From CAZJPD01 sp964547795 (GTDB lineage Bacteria > Pseudomonadota > Alphaproteobacteria > Rickettsiales > Midichloriaceae): a DNA stretch of 40,188 nt. Below are positions 27,414 through 35,413 of the stretch, piece after piece (the stretch's first letter is position 1; each line of letters begins with the position of its first letter). Below the pieces are notes generated by a model. It made no database searches. It was given only the letters and a program-made list of their open reading frames with translations, and was not told the DNA's origin. The DNA lies in the NCBI GenBank assembly GCA_964547795.1, contig CAZJPD010000002.1, forward strand, positions 1 through 40,188, written 5' to 3'. The position numbers were made by a program, and so were the translations under genes.

Positions 27414-28937
27414 TTAAACAAATAGCTTAATAAATTGCTCCAAATATTCTGTTAATTCCTTATGTATCTCATCAGAAAGATCTTTTTCTCTCCTAATCTT
27501 CTGAACCAATTTTGGTTTATCTTTCTTTATTTGGTAAATTAACCTACTTTCAAAGTCAGAGACATTTTTAACATCAATATTTTTCAGGTAGCCGTTGACT
27601 GCTGCAAATATTGAAATGACTTGTTCTTCAACCTGCATAGGGCTATGTACCGGTTGCTTAAGCAATTCTGTTAATCTGTCTCCCCTATCCAGTAAATTTC
27701 TTGTAACTGAATCTAAATCAGATGCAAACTGTGCAAAAGCCTGCATTTCTCTATACTGTGCTAAATCAAGTTTTATAGTTCCTGCAACCTTTTTTATGGC
27801 TTTGATTTGTGCTGCAGAACCTACACGACTTACTGATAACCCAATATTGATAGCTGGTTTTATACCTTTGTAAAATAATTCTGTTTCCAGGAAAATTTGT
27901 CCATCAGTTATTGAGATTACATTTGTAGGAATGTATGCGGAGACATCTCCTGCTTGCGTTTCAATAATTGGTAAGGCTGTTAAAGACCCACCCCCCATTT
28001 CATCTGATAATTTTGCAGCCCTTTCAAGTAATCTTGAATGCACATAAAATATATCACCAGGATATGCTTCCCTGCCAGGCGGTCTCCTCAATAGCAAGGA
28101 TATTTCACGATACGAGACAGCATGCTTGCTTAAGTCATCATAAATTATAAGGGCATGCATGCCATTATCCCTGAAATACTCTCCCATTGTACAACCAACA
28201 TAAGGTACATAAAACTGTAATGGAGTAGGGTCAGATGCAGATGCAACAACTATTATCGTATGTTCAAGAGCACCTGCTTCCTCTAATTTTTTAACAATTT
28301 TTGCAACCGAAGAATTTTTTTGCCCCATTGCAACATAAATGCAATATAATTTTTCACTTTCAGTGCCTGATTTATTGATCTCTATTTGGTTGAGTATTGT
28401 ATCGATTGTTATAGATGTTTTCCCCGTTTGTCTGTCACCGATTACTAACTCACGTTGCCCCCTTCCAATAGGTATCAAGCTATCAATTGCTTTTATCCCT
28501 GTTTGTACTGGCTCACACACAGATTTCCTCGTAATGATTCCTGGTGCTTTAATATCAACTTTTTTGTAGACTGTATCTTTAATCTCTCCTTTGTCATCCA
28601 ACGGATTGCCAAAAGTATCCACTATCCTTCCAAGCAATCCTTTCCCCACTGGAACTTGAAACAATTTTTTGGTTCTTTTTACAACATCTCCCTCGTAAAT
28701 ACCACTATCACCCTCTAAAATTACAATAGCAACATTATCTTCTTCAATATTGAATACTATGCCTTGAGTACCATTTTGGAATTCTACAATTTCATTGAAC
28801 CCAACACTGTCCAGTCCATAAGCTATTGCAACTCCGTCAAATACTTTTACAACTTGACCTACTTCTTGCAATTCTATCTCTTGGTTTAAATGGCTAATTT
28901 TATCTTTTAAAATATTGACAATTTCCGAAGCTTTCAT
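27414..28937 (-). CDS. atpA: F1 ATP synthase alpha subunit
   Basis: Alpha subunits alternate with beta in the F1 hexamer and carry regulatory nucleotide sites. The 507-residue protein has the P-loop GDRQTGKT at residues 167-174, the catalytic-site segment ISLLLRRPPGREAYPGD with its arginines, and SVSRVGSAAQIKAIKKVAG. The first helix, which contacts delta, is present (MKASEIVNILKDKI). The start overlaps the end of atpH by 4 bp (ATGA), a sign of coupled translation. No defect is visible. Confidence 0.98.
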   Translation of the reverse strand: MKASEIVNILKDKISHLNQEIELQEVGQVVKVFDGVAIAYGLDSVGFNEIVEFQNGTQGIVFNIEEDNVAIVILEGDSGIYEGDVVKRTKKLFQVPVGKGLLGRIVDTFGNPLDDKGEIKDTVYKKVDIKAPGIITRKSVCEPVQTGIKAIDSLIPIGRGQRELVIGDRQTGKTSITIDTILNQIEINKSGTESEKLYCIYVAMGQKNSSVAKIVKKLEEAGALEHTIIVVASASDPTPLQFYVPYVGCTMGEYFRDNGMHALIIYDDLSKHAVSYREISLLLRRPPGREAYPGDIFYVHSRLLERAAKLSDEMGGGSLTALPIIETQAGDVSAYIPTNVISITDGQIFLETELFYKGIKPAINIGLSVSRVGSAAQIKAIKKVAGTIKLDLAQYREMQAFAQFASDLDSVTRNLLDRGDRLTELLKQPVHSPMQVEEQVISIFAAVNGYLKNIDVKNVSDFESRLIYQIKKDKPKLVQKIRREKDLSDEIHKELTEYLEQFIKLFV

Positions 28938-29506
28938 AAAACACCTGTTACTTTTAAAGTTGATACATCAATCATAGGTTGCATTTTGTACAATTTTGAT
29001 AAAATTGAAAAGTCGATCATGATTGAACCAGTTTTTATAACCATCCCACCTAAAATTTTTTTATTAATTGTAAAATTAAATTCCAAATTCTCAGATTTAA
29101 AATAGCTTGTTAATTGCCTTTTTATGTTCTCAATATTTTTTTCATCTGTTTTTCTTGCTAACACTACTTCTACAACTTTTACGTTATCATGTTTATCCAA
29201 TAGGCTTTTAAAAGATAGAGTGATTTTTTTCAATAAAAAAAGTCTTCTTTTACTAATTAAAACATGAATAAAATTTTTTATAACATCTGATGTTTGCCCT
29301 TGTTGCAAAATAGTGTTGCAAAAAACTAACTTTACTTTTTTAGGAACAAACTTGTTCAGGAGCAACTTTTTTATTTCCTGGTTGTTACTAATTTTACCAA
29401 GAAAATCATTTAGCTCCTTGTAAATCGTGTGGAGCTTTTTTAAATCCTTTGCAACTGCAAATAAGGCTTGTGCATATCTTTTTGCAACTAAGTTTTCAAA
29501 ACTCAT
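28934..29506 (-). CDS. atpH: F1 ATP synthase delta subunit
   Basis: Delta links the top of F1 to the b subunits of the peripheral stalk. The 190-residue protein starts LVAKRYAQALFAVAKD, the typical first helix. It ends with the conserved segment ILGGMVIKTGSIMIDFSILSKL, here within about residues 153-176. The middle helices are diverged, as usual for this subunit. It opens the F1 operon; the promoter should be in the region 29507-29680, where I see no clear consensus. It overlaps atpA by 4 bp. Confidence 0.95.
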   Translation of the reverse strand: MSFENLVAKRYAQALFAVAKDLKKLHTIYKELNDFLGKISNNQEIKKLLLNKFVPKKVKLVFCNTILQQGQTSDVIKNFIHVLISKRRLFLLKKITLSFKSLLDKHDNVKVVEVVLARKTDEKNIENIKRQLTSYFKSENLEFNFTINKKILGGMVIKTGSIMIDFSILSKLYKMQPMIDVSTLKVTGVL

Positions 29507-29680
29507 TCAATTAAAACAAAATTCCACTGCGGATAAGCTTTTATACCTAAAAATCATTCTGTAAGCAACAATAAATATCGGTCCTGTGGAAAGTTGCTTA
29601 GAGTGGAAATAGTAAGTATAGATATGTATAGCATAGAGCAGTAAGGTTAAGACATTATAGTATTAATGCATATACATACT

Positions 29681-29803
29681 CGTCATTGCGAGCCTGTGCA
29701 ACAGGCATGGCAATCCATCCTCCTGTCCTGTCATGCGAACTCACAGAGTGAGTGTGGCAATCCCTGGATCACCACGATCGCTGTTGCAACCTTGCGATGA
29801 CGG
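29681..29803 (+). repeat. Dispersed hairpin repeat, inverted relative to the 24.3 and 36.9 kb copies
   Basis: The copy reads CGTCATTGCGAG, the stem-loop CCTGTGCAACAGG, CATGGCAATCCA, the stem-loop ACTCACAGAGTGAGT, GTGGCAATCCCTGG, and ends CTTGCGATGACGG. It is almost identical to the reverse complement of the core of 36901-37136. The flank to about 29840 resembles that of the 18.4 kb copy. It lies in the 431 bp gap between atpH and comF (29507-29937), in which I see no gene. Confidence 0.87.
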
Positions 29804-29937
29804 ATTGTGTATATTTCTTCACAATGATATATGTCTAAACCTGAATGATTTATGCTATACCTCGAATAAGGTTGATAAAACTTGTGGATTAACGCATCTT
29901 TGTCAAAGTTATCTTAAAAAGTAATGACATGTAGAAA

Positions 29938-30740
29938 ATGTATAGGCTTTTTACGTCACTATTAAATGTATTATATCCTCCTACCTGCATTACATGTAAA
30001 AAGGAGTGCTTTGATGCCAATTTATTATGTGAAAGGTGTTGGTCGAATATAGCCTTTATAACGAGAGCATATTGCAAGAAATGTGGGATGTCATTTGTGA
30101 GCAATAATCATATTTGTTTATGTACAGAGGAACATTGCATTAACGAAAATCATGTATATCACTCAACAAGATCGATAATAGAATACAATGATATAGCAAA
30201 GAAGTTAATAAAACGACTTAAGTTTTATGCAAAATTTGAAGTGCTGAAATTGTTTAAAAACTGGTTCAACTGCGTATTAAAAAAATATGATTATCGAGAA
30301 ATAGATTATATTGTTCCAGTCCCTCTGCACAAACGGAAACTAACAAAAGGGGGCTACAATCAGACCGAAATTCTTGCAAAAATCATTTCACGAGTCATAA
30401 AGAAAAAGTATCATCCCAAACTTCTGCTAAAAGTCAAAAATACATCTAACCAAAGCGATCTAAAAAAAATGCAAGAGAGAGAAACCTTGTGAATGCTTTT
30501 GATATTTATCATGGAAATGCACATATTCTTAAAAATAAAAAAATACTGCTCATCGATGATATAATAACAACTGGAACAACTGTAAATGAATGCTCAAAAA
30601 TATTGATGAAAATGGCGTATGCGAAACAAGAATTCTTTCCCTCGCTCGTCGATAATATAACCCGAATTCATACATTAATTAGGTCGAGATTTCTAATAAA
30701 TCATATTTCAAACTTCCACTTCAAAGTTCAAATTGGGTAA
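29938..30740 (+). pseudogene. comF: ComF-family phosphoribosyltransferase-like protein, split by a frameshift
   Basis: ComF proteins combine an N-terminal zinc-finger part with a PRPP-binding domain and are linked to DNA uptake and strand processing. The first frame (29938-30492) has CITC, CERC, CKKCGMSF and then the ComF segment VPVPLHKRKLTKGGYNQTEIL. It ends within the QSDLKKMQ region. The second frame (continuing past 30489) starts RNLVNAFDIYHGN and holds the PRPP loop LLIDDIITTGTTVNEC. One added base restores the family pattern QxxLxxxxRxxN; the eight-A run at 30462-30469 is the likeliest site. The tail after NEC is longer than usual and may hold a second change. This is a pseudogene or a slippage-rescued gene. 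Confidence 0.8.
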
Positions 30741-30876
30741 GTGCAAGAGACCAATTTCTTATTGGCATCGTCCACTTTTTTACAGTATTTCTTAAAGCCA
30801 AATAAATTAATGCTTCCTTTAACCCTAATCTATTTTTCCTTATGATTTTTTATTTGCAAATTTTATCTCTTCTTTG

Positions 30877-31203
30877 TCAAGAAGAATTTTCATGAAAATA
30901 TTTTTCGTATTTCATTTCTTCATCTTCATGTTTTTCTGCATTTGGCATAGCTTCTTTTTTTTCTTTAATATTTGACCAAATTTCAGAATACTTTTTATTT
31001 ATTTCCAGCCATTTTATCAATTTTTCTGACCCGGGTTTTATTGCACCGATAGGACATTCAGACTCACAAACTCCACAACTAATACATTCCTCTGGATTTA
31101 TAACCAGCATGTTTTTACCTTCATAAAAACAATCTACAGGACAAACTTCAACACAATCTGTGTATTTACATTTTATACATTTATCAGTAACAACATATAC
31201 CAT
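30877..31203 (-). CDS. fdxA: 7Fe ferredoxin (3Fe-4S / 4Fe-4S), FdxA type
   Basis: This is a small soluble electron carrier with two iron-sulfur clusters. The 108-residue protein begins with CIKCKYTDCVEVCPVDCFYEG, split here as CIKCKYTDC (Cys9, 12, 17) and VEVCPVDC (Cys21, 25). The second motif CISCGVCESECP has Cys40, 43, 46 and 50. This cysteine pattern is that of Azotobacter FdI-like 7Fe ferredoxins, common in alphaproteobacteria. The tail after residue 60 is charged. It runs leftward between comF and tRNA-Leu. The gap 30741-30876 holds no gene. Confidence 0.96.
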   Translation of the reverse strand: MVYVVTDKCIKCKYTDCVEVCPVDCFYEGKNMLVINPEECISCGVCESECPIGAIKPGSEKLIKWLEINKKYSEIWSNIKEKKEAMPNAEKHEDEEMKYEKYFHENSS

Positions 31204-31336
31204 AGCAAATTACCCTATTAATATTTTCTTGATTTAAAATTTATTCAGTGTATTTCTCTAAATGTTTTGTAAATTACCCTGTATTCTAGCTATTTTGATA
31301 AATAAAGCATACTTATAGACGGGTCAATTTATTTTA

Positions 31337-31421
31337 GCGGATGTGGCGGAATCGGCAGACGCACTAGACTTAGGATCTAGTGCCGCAAGGCGTGTGGGTT
31401 CAAGTCCCTCCATCCGCACCA
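31337..31421 (+). tRNA. tRNA-Leu (TAG anticodon)
   Basis: The 85-base gene has a class II (long variable arm) structure. The acceptor stem is GCGGATG with CATCCGC, the anticodon stem is CTAGA/TCTAG around the loop CTTAGGA (anticodon TAG), the variable arm is TGCCGCAAGGCG, and the T arm contains GGTTCAAGTCC. The CCA end is encoded (31419-31421). ribH starts 20 bp downstream, so the tRNA and the ribH-nusB genes may share a transcript that is processed. Confidence 0.97.
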
Positions 31422-31441
31422 AATTAATAATACATGATTTT

Positions 31442-31885
31442 ATGACAAAAGTTCTAATTTCTATTTCAAATTTCTACAAAGATATATCTGAGAAGCTACT
31501 GAATACAAGCATCTTGGAGTTAAAAAAAAATGATATACAATATGAAAAAGTTGTTGTGCCTGGGGTTTTCGAATTAGCAAGTTCTATTAACATGGCATTA
31601 GAAACTTTTGAATATAGCGGGGTGATAGCTTTAGGATGTGTTATAAGGGGTGAAACCTCTCATTACGATGTTATTACACATACATGTGCTAGAGCAATAC
31701 AAGATATTTCAATATACTATTCCATACCCTTAGGTTTTGGGGTACTTACAGTATATAATATGGAGCAGGCTCTTGTTAGGGCAGAGAAATATGCAAAAAA
31801 TGCTACAATAGCTTGTATACAAATGATAGAAATAAGAGAACAACTTATTATTCGCAATGACAGGGGATTCTCCAAATTTAACTGA
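31442..31885 (+). CDS. ribH: 6,7-dimethyl-8-ribityllumazine synthase
   Basis: RibH condenses the ribitylaminouracil and dihydroxybutanone phosphate intermediates to lumazine, the penultimate step of riboflavin synthesis. From the ATG at 31442 the protein has 147 residues, the normal size. VVVPGVFELASSINMAL and the signature GCVIRGETSHYDVI, with the catalytic His, are present, then PLGFGVLTVYNMEQAL. An open frame continues upstream through tRNA-Leu, but those codons are the tRNA and are not part of the protein. It overlaps nusB by 29 bp. Other rib genes are not in the window. Confidence 0.95.
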   Translation: MTKVLISISNFYKDISEKLLNTSILELKKNDIQYEKVVVPGVFELASSINMALETFEYSGVIALGCVIRGETSHYDVITHTCARAIQDISIYYSIPLGFGVLTVYNMEQALVRAEKYAKNATIACIQMIEIREQLIIRNDRGFSKFN

Positions 31886-32321
31886 TACTATAAAATTCCC
31901 ATCTCTATATCCAGCAAGAATTTTAGCAGTGCAGGCTATGTATTCTATGGATATTTTAACTGGAAAAAAAAATTTATCCCAGATAGCTTCAGATTACCTG
32001 GATTATCATGTTACCAAATACCCAAAACAAAATTTAGATCAAAAATTCTACCTAAATATATTAGAAAGTACCTATAATCATTTAAAATACATTGATAAAA
32101 AAATTAGCATTAACCTTGAGAATACCTGGAAATTAGAAAGGCTACCTAAATTGGTATTGGCGATTTTAAGGATAGGAGTGGCTGAAATAACTATGTCTAC
32201 AAATCCTCAAATAGCACTAATAATTAATGATTACCTGCAAATCTCTAAATCATTAAATCATGAAGGAGAGATTGGATTTATTAACAGCATTCTTGATAAA
32301 ATAGCAAAAGAGAAAAGATGA
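31857..32321 (+). CDS. nusB: Transcription antitermination protein NusB
   Basis: NusB binds boxA RNA with NusE (S10) to keep RNA polymerase processive on rRNA operons. The 154-residue protein has the family N-terminus ARILAVQAMYSMDI. The C-terminal segments ILRIGVAEI and ALIINDYLQISKSL ... GFINSILDKIAKE are close to consensus. The ATG at 31857 is the only start before the first conserved helix, which puts the first 29 bp inside ribH. A ribH-nusB pair is common in alphaproteobacteria. Confidence 0.95.
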   Translation: MTGDSPNLTDTIKFPSLYPARILAVQAMYSMDILTGKKNLSQIASDYLDYHVTKYPKQNLDQKFYLNILESTYNHLKYIDKKISINLENTWKLERLPKLVLAILRIGVAEITMSTNPQIALIINDYLQISKSLNHEGEIGFINSILDKIAKEKR

Positions 32322-32358
32322 GGTCCTTTTAACATGAAGTTTATATCGAAGACATAAC

Positions 32359-32391
32359 TGGATCATCACAGTTACTGCTGCTCCGTCGTGA
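32359..32391 (+). repeat. Fragment of the dispersed hairpin repeat at the 3' end of the ftsB-like gene
   Basis: The sequence TGGATCATCACAGTTACTG followed by CTGCTCCGTCGTGA matches the end module of the family (GGATCACCACAGTCGCTATC ... CTTCGTGATG, reverse complement of about 24330-24362). Only this module is present. It overlaps the last codons of the ftsB-like gene at 32372-32391. Confidence 0.65.
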
Positions 32392-32707
32392 AAATTTGTT
32401 TTTCATAGTTGTTTATACAAATCTCACCCTCTCCTATTAACCCGAAATAGTCCCTTGCAATTTCATCGAGAATATCCTTATTAATACTTTTATCGTATAA
32501 TAAATTTGCTCTGTTTTCTAAATACTCTTTCTCTGCCTTATAACCACTAAGCAACACCTTTTTTTGCTCTATCTCTTTGTTTAATGATGACATCTTTAAA
32601 AAACCTCTGTTTCCAGCAAGGCTATGATATATAAAATATGCTAAAATCAACAGGGCTATAAAATTCAATATCATAATATTAAAACTTATTTTCTTATGTT
32701 TTTGCAT
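32372..32707 (-). CDS. ftsB: Septum formation initiator, FtsB/DivIC-like
   Basis: FtsB-like proteins are small bitopic membrane proteins of the divisome that work with FtsL and FtsQ. The 111-residue protein has a short basic N-terminus, one membrane segment (about residues 10-28), then a predicted coiled coil (SSLNKEIEQKKVLLSGYKAE and following). It also has the DivIC-type segment DILDEIARDYFGLIGEGEI. The final residues (IFTTEQQ) are encoded by a fragment of the dispersed repeat, which also supplies the stop. It runs divergently from secG, with about 92 bp between starts. Confidence 0.87.
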   Translation of the reverse strand: MQKHKKISFNIMILNFIALLILAYFIYHSLAGNRGFLKMSSLNKEIEQKKVLLSGYKAEKEYLENRANLLYDKSINKDILDEIARDYFGLIGEGEICINNYEKQIFTTEQQ

Positions 32708-32799
32708 ATAAATTTTGATTCATTTTAAATGTTGTTGTATTAATGCTATCATAATCACTAATGTTGATAATACATTTTTCAAAATTTTAAAGTAAAATT

Positions 32800-33114
32800 A
32801 TGTTTTCTCTTCTATTCGGGGTTCAAATTTTTATTACTATATTGATTGCTTTGGTTATTGTATTTCAAAAATCTAGCAGCGATGGTATAGTTACAAGCAA
32901 TTTGGGTAACAGTATACCAAGTAGCTCTCAAACATCGTTTATAAGTAAATTCACCATGTTTCTTGTTTTTATATTCATGGCAAATAGCCTTTTTTTAGCT
33001 AGACACTCCATAAATGAGTATAAGCAAAACAAATCTATTATTACTTCATTGGAAAATAAATCTGCTACTACAGAAATTAATGAAGAAAATGTCGGTGTGC
33101 CAAAGATGGAGTAG
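32800..33114 (+). CDS. secG: Preprotein translocase subunit SecG
   Basis: SecG is the accessory subunit of the SecYEG channel. The 104-residue protein has two membrane segments (about residues 4-23 and 50-67). The cytosolic loop between them carries VFQKSSSDGIVTSN, equivalent to the family QxxxGxGL(G) region, and the polar tail is rich in Asn and Glu. pyrG follows after 6 bp; a secG-pyrG pair is typical of alphaproteobacteria. The ATG at 32800 directly precedes the first helix. Confidence 0.93.
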   Translation: MFSLLFGVQIFITILIALVIVFQKSSSDGIVTSNLGNSIPSSSQTSFISKFTMFLVFIFMANSLFLARHSINEYKQNKSIITSLENKSATTEINEENVGVPKME

Positions 33115-33120
33115 AGCTAA

Positions 33121-34749
33121 GTGACAAAATTTATTTTTATTACTGGAGGAGTTGTGTCTTCCTTAGGGAAGGGAATAGCAACTGCTTCGATAGGTGCGTT
33201 ATTGCAGGCACATGGATATAAATTACGCATAAAAAAGCTTGATCCTTACTTAAATGTAGACCCAGGCACTATGAGTCCGTTCCAACATGGAGAGGTATTT
33301 GTTACTGATGACGGAGCTGAAACAGATATGGACCTTGGGCATTATGAAAGATTCACAGGTATATCTTCTAAAAAAAGTGACTCTGTCACAAGCGGACAGA
33401 TTTATTCCAAATTACTTATGAAGGAACGAAAGGGAGATTATCTGGGTGGAACGGTCCAAGTAATACCACACATAACAGACCTGATAAAGGAGTTTATACT
33501 GAATGACAGAGAAGTAGTAGATTTTGTGCTTTGCGAAATAGGTGGTACTGTTGGGGATATTGAAGGGCTACCTTATTTTGAAGCAATAAGACAACTAGGT
33601 TATGAGTTCGGAAAAGAAAATGTTTTATACATACACCTGACATTAATTCCTTTTCTTAGAAAAGCATTAGAATTAAAAACCAAACCTACACAACATTCTG
33701 TTAAGGAACTACGCTCAATAGGTATTCAACCTAATATTATATTGTGTAGAGGCGAGAAACAGGTACTGGAAAATGAAAGAAAAAAGATAGGATTGTTTTG
33801 TAATATCAAAGAAGAGAATGTAATACAATCACAGGATGTAGATTCAATTTATGATATACCATTAAAATATCATCAAGAAGGTCTTGATGAACAGATTTTA
33901 AAAACTCTTTCTTTACCATATAAAAATGATGTGGACCTATCCGTTTGGAAAAAAATAAGAAGTAATAAAAGTTTAATTAAAGGTACTGTAAAAATAGCAA
34001 TCGTTGCAAAATATCACCTATATCAAGATTCTTATAAGTCACTAATCGAGGCTTTTAAACATACCGAGCTATATCATAAATACAAAGTAAAGTTAGTTTG
34101 GATAGGAGCTGAAAGTTTGAATAATACTAATGTTATGAAGCAATTACGTAACATTGATGGCATAGTTGTGCCAGGGGGTTTTGGGGAAAGAGGTATTGAT
34201 GAAAAGATCACAGCTATAAAGTTTGCACGTACCAAAAAAATACCATTTTTTGGTATATGTTTGGGAATGCAACTTGCAGTTGTGGAATATGCAAGAAACG
34301 TTCTAAATTTGAAAAATGCCAGTTCAACCGAATTTGATCTTAACTGTCAAAATGTTATAGATTTAATGGAAAATCAGCTTGAAGGTAACAACTTACAAAA
34401 ATTCTCAAAAAACCGCAAAATAGGTGGAACAATGAGGTTAGGTATCTACAAGTGCAAATTACGTAATAATAGCAAAATACGGAAAATCTATGGTACAGAA
34501 TATATTGAAGAAAGACATAGACACAGATATGAATTCAATGTTAGGTTTAGAGATGATTTTGAATCTAGTAGATTGTTGCTAAGTGGAGAGTCTTTAGGGG
34601 GTGGATATATTGAGACTGTGGAAATATCAGATCATCCTTGGTTTATAGCTGTACAGTTTCATCCTGAATATAAATCAAGACCATTTGATCCGCATCCTCT
34701 ATTCATCTCATTTGTTGACTCAGTTATTAAGGTAAATAGGGGAATGTAA
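33121..34749 (+). CDS. pyrG: CTP synthase
   Basis: PyrG makes CTP from UTP with glutamine as nitrogen donor and ATP as energy source. The 542-residue protein has the synthase domain with FITGGVVSSLGKGIATAS at the start, DPYLNVDPGTMSPFQHGEV, and CEIGGTVGDIE. The class I glutaminase domain follows, with the nucleophile in FFGICLGMQ (Cys380) and the His-Glu pair in QFHPEYKSRP (His514, Glu516). The start is GTG at 33121, preceded by GAGCTAA. Its presence shows CTP is made in the cell, despite ATP import by Tlc. Confidence 0.98.
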   Translation: MTKFIFITGGVVSSLGKGIATASIGALLQAHGYKLRIKKLDPYLNVDPGTMSPFQHGEVFVTDDGAETDMDLGHYERFTGISSKKSDSVTSGQIYSKLLMKERKGDYLGGTVQVIPHITDLIKEFILNDREVVDFVLCEIGGTVGDIEGLPYFEAIRQLGYEFGKENVLYIHLTLIPFLRKALELKTKPTQHSVKELRSIGIQPNIILCRGEKQVLENERKKIGLFCNIKEENVIQSQDVDSIYDIPLKYHQEGLDEQILKTLSLPYKNDVDLSVWKKIRSNKSLIKGTVKIAIVAKYHLYQDSYKSLIEAFKHTELYHKYKVKLVWIGAESLNNTNVMKQLRNIDGIVVPGGFGERGIDEKITAIKFARTKKIPFFGICLGMQLAVVEYARNVLNLKNASSTEFDLNCQNVIDLMENQLEGNNLQKFSKNRKIGGTMRLGIYKCKLRNNSKIRKIYGTEYIEERHRHRYEFNVRFRDDFESSRLLLSGESLGGGYIETVEISDHPWFIAVQFHPEYKSRPFDPHPLFISFVDSVIKVNRGM

Positions 34750-34759
34750 GTGGGGTGTT

Positions 34760-35200
34760 ATGATTGGCAAAACTCAGCTTTACCTAAATAGTGTTAATTG
34801 CAAAATACTACTTGGGTTACTCTTGTTGCTTTTAGCTACCTTAGCAATTTCTTTCATATCGATCAATTTGTCCATCTTAGTCTTTTTTGGATTTCTACCT
34901 ACTTTAGTTGCCATTGCTGTGGATAATTATAAAAAAAGAGTGCTATCTCGAATAGTGGGATTATTTAACATTTTGGGTAGTTTAAATTTTTTCATACAAA
35001 TACTATCAAACACACAGGAAATACAACGCATTTCTTATATGATTATTTCCATTCCTCATACATGGCTTGTTATTTACTCTTCATGTGCTTTTGGATGGGG
35101 GCTGTACCTATTTATTCCAAGAATAGTCTATTATTTTATTTATGCTAAAAAAACGGATTTACTTTATAAATTGAGAGAGGTTCTTAATAGTATTTACTAA
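34760..35200 (+). CDS. Conserved alphaproteobacterial-type membrane protein of unknown function
   Basis: I do not recognise a named family. The 146-residue protein has about four hydrophobic segments (near residues 17-35, 38-52, 63-80 and 97-125) and a basic C-terminus. The segment FGFLPTLVAIAVDNYKKR, followed by VGLFNILGSLNF, resembles small membrane proteins I associate with alphaproteobacteria (LPTxVAxxVD, then VGxxNLxG). It starts 10 bp after pyrG in the same direction and is probably cotranscribed. The 35201-35413 gap to tlc holds no gene. Confidence 0.75.
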   Translation: MIGKTQLYLNSVNCKILLGLLLLLLATLAISFISINLSILVFFGFLPTLVAIAVDNYKKRVLSRIVGLFNILGSLNFFIQILSNTQEIQRISYMIISIPHTWLVIYSSCAFGWGLYLFIPRIVYYFIYAKKTDLLYKLREVLNSIY

Positions 35201-35413
35201 GAATGGGGAGAAGAAAGGATCAAAATGACTATTTCAAAAAATGAATTAAAATAAACCCTCATACATGTCTTTTTTCTAGCTTATTGCGACCTTATTTTTT
35301 TGTCGCCTTATCCATGTTCTATTGTCCAATTCTGAGTTTTATAAAAAAATAGCTGGACTTTTAGTAAAAAAGTAGTACAAGCATCTTAAGGTTTCATAAA
35401 ATTGCTATTGAGT

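Noticed and set aside
29733..29924. 63-codon open frame on the plus strand
   Set aside because: Begins inside the repeat copy at 29681-29803 and has no recognisable protein features.
31343..31441. N-terminal extension of ribH from an upstream ATG
   Set aside because: These codons are the tRNA-Leu gene; the protein family starts at the ATG at 31442.
35284..35306. Small hairpin (GCGAC/GTCGC) in the gap before tlc
   Set aside because: A 5 bp stem is too short to separate from chance.
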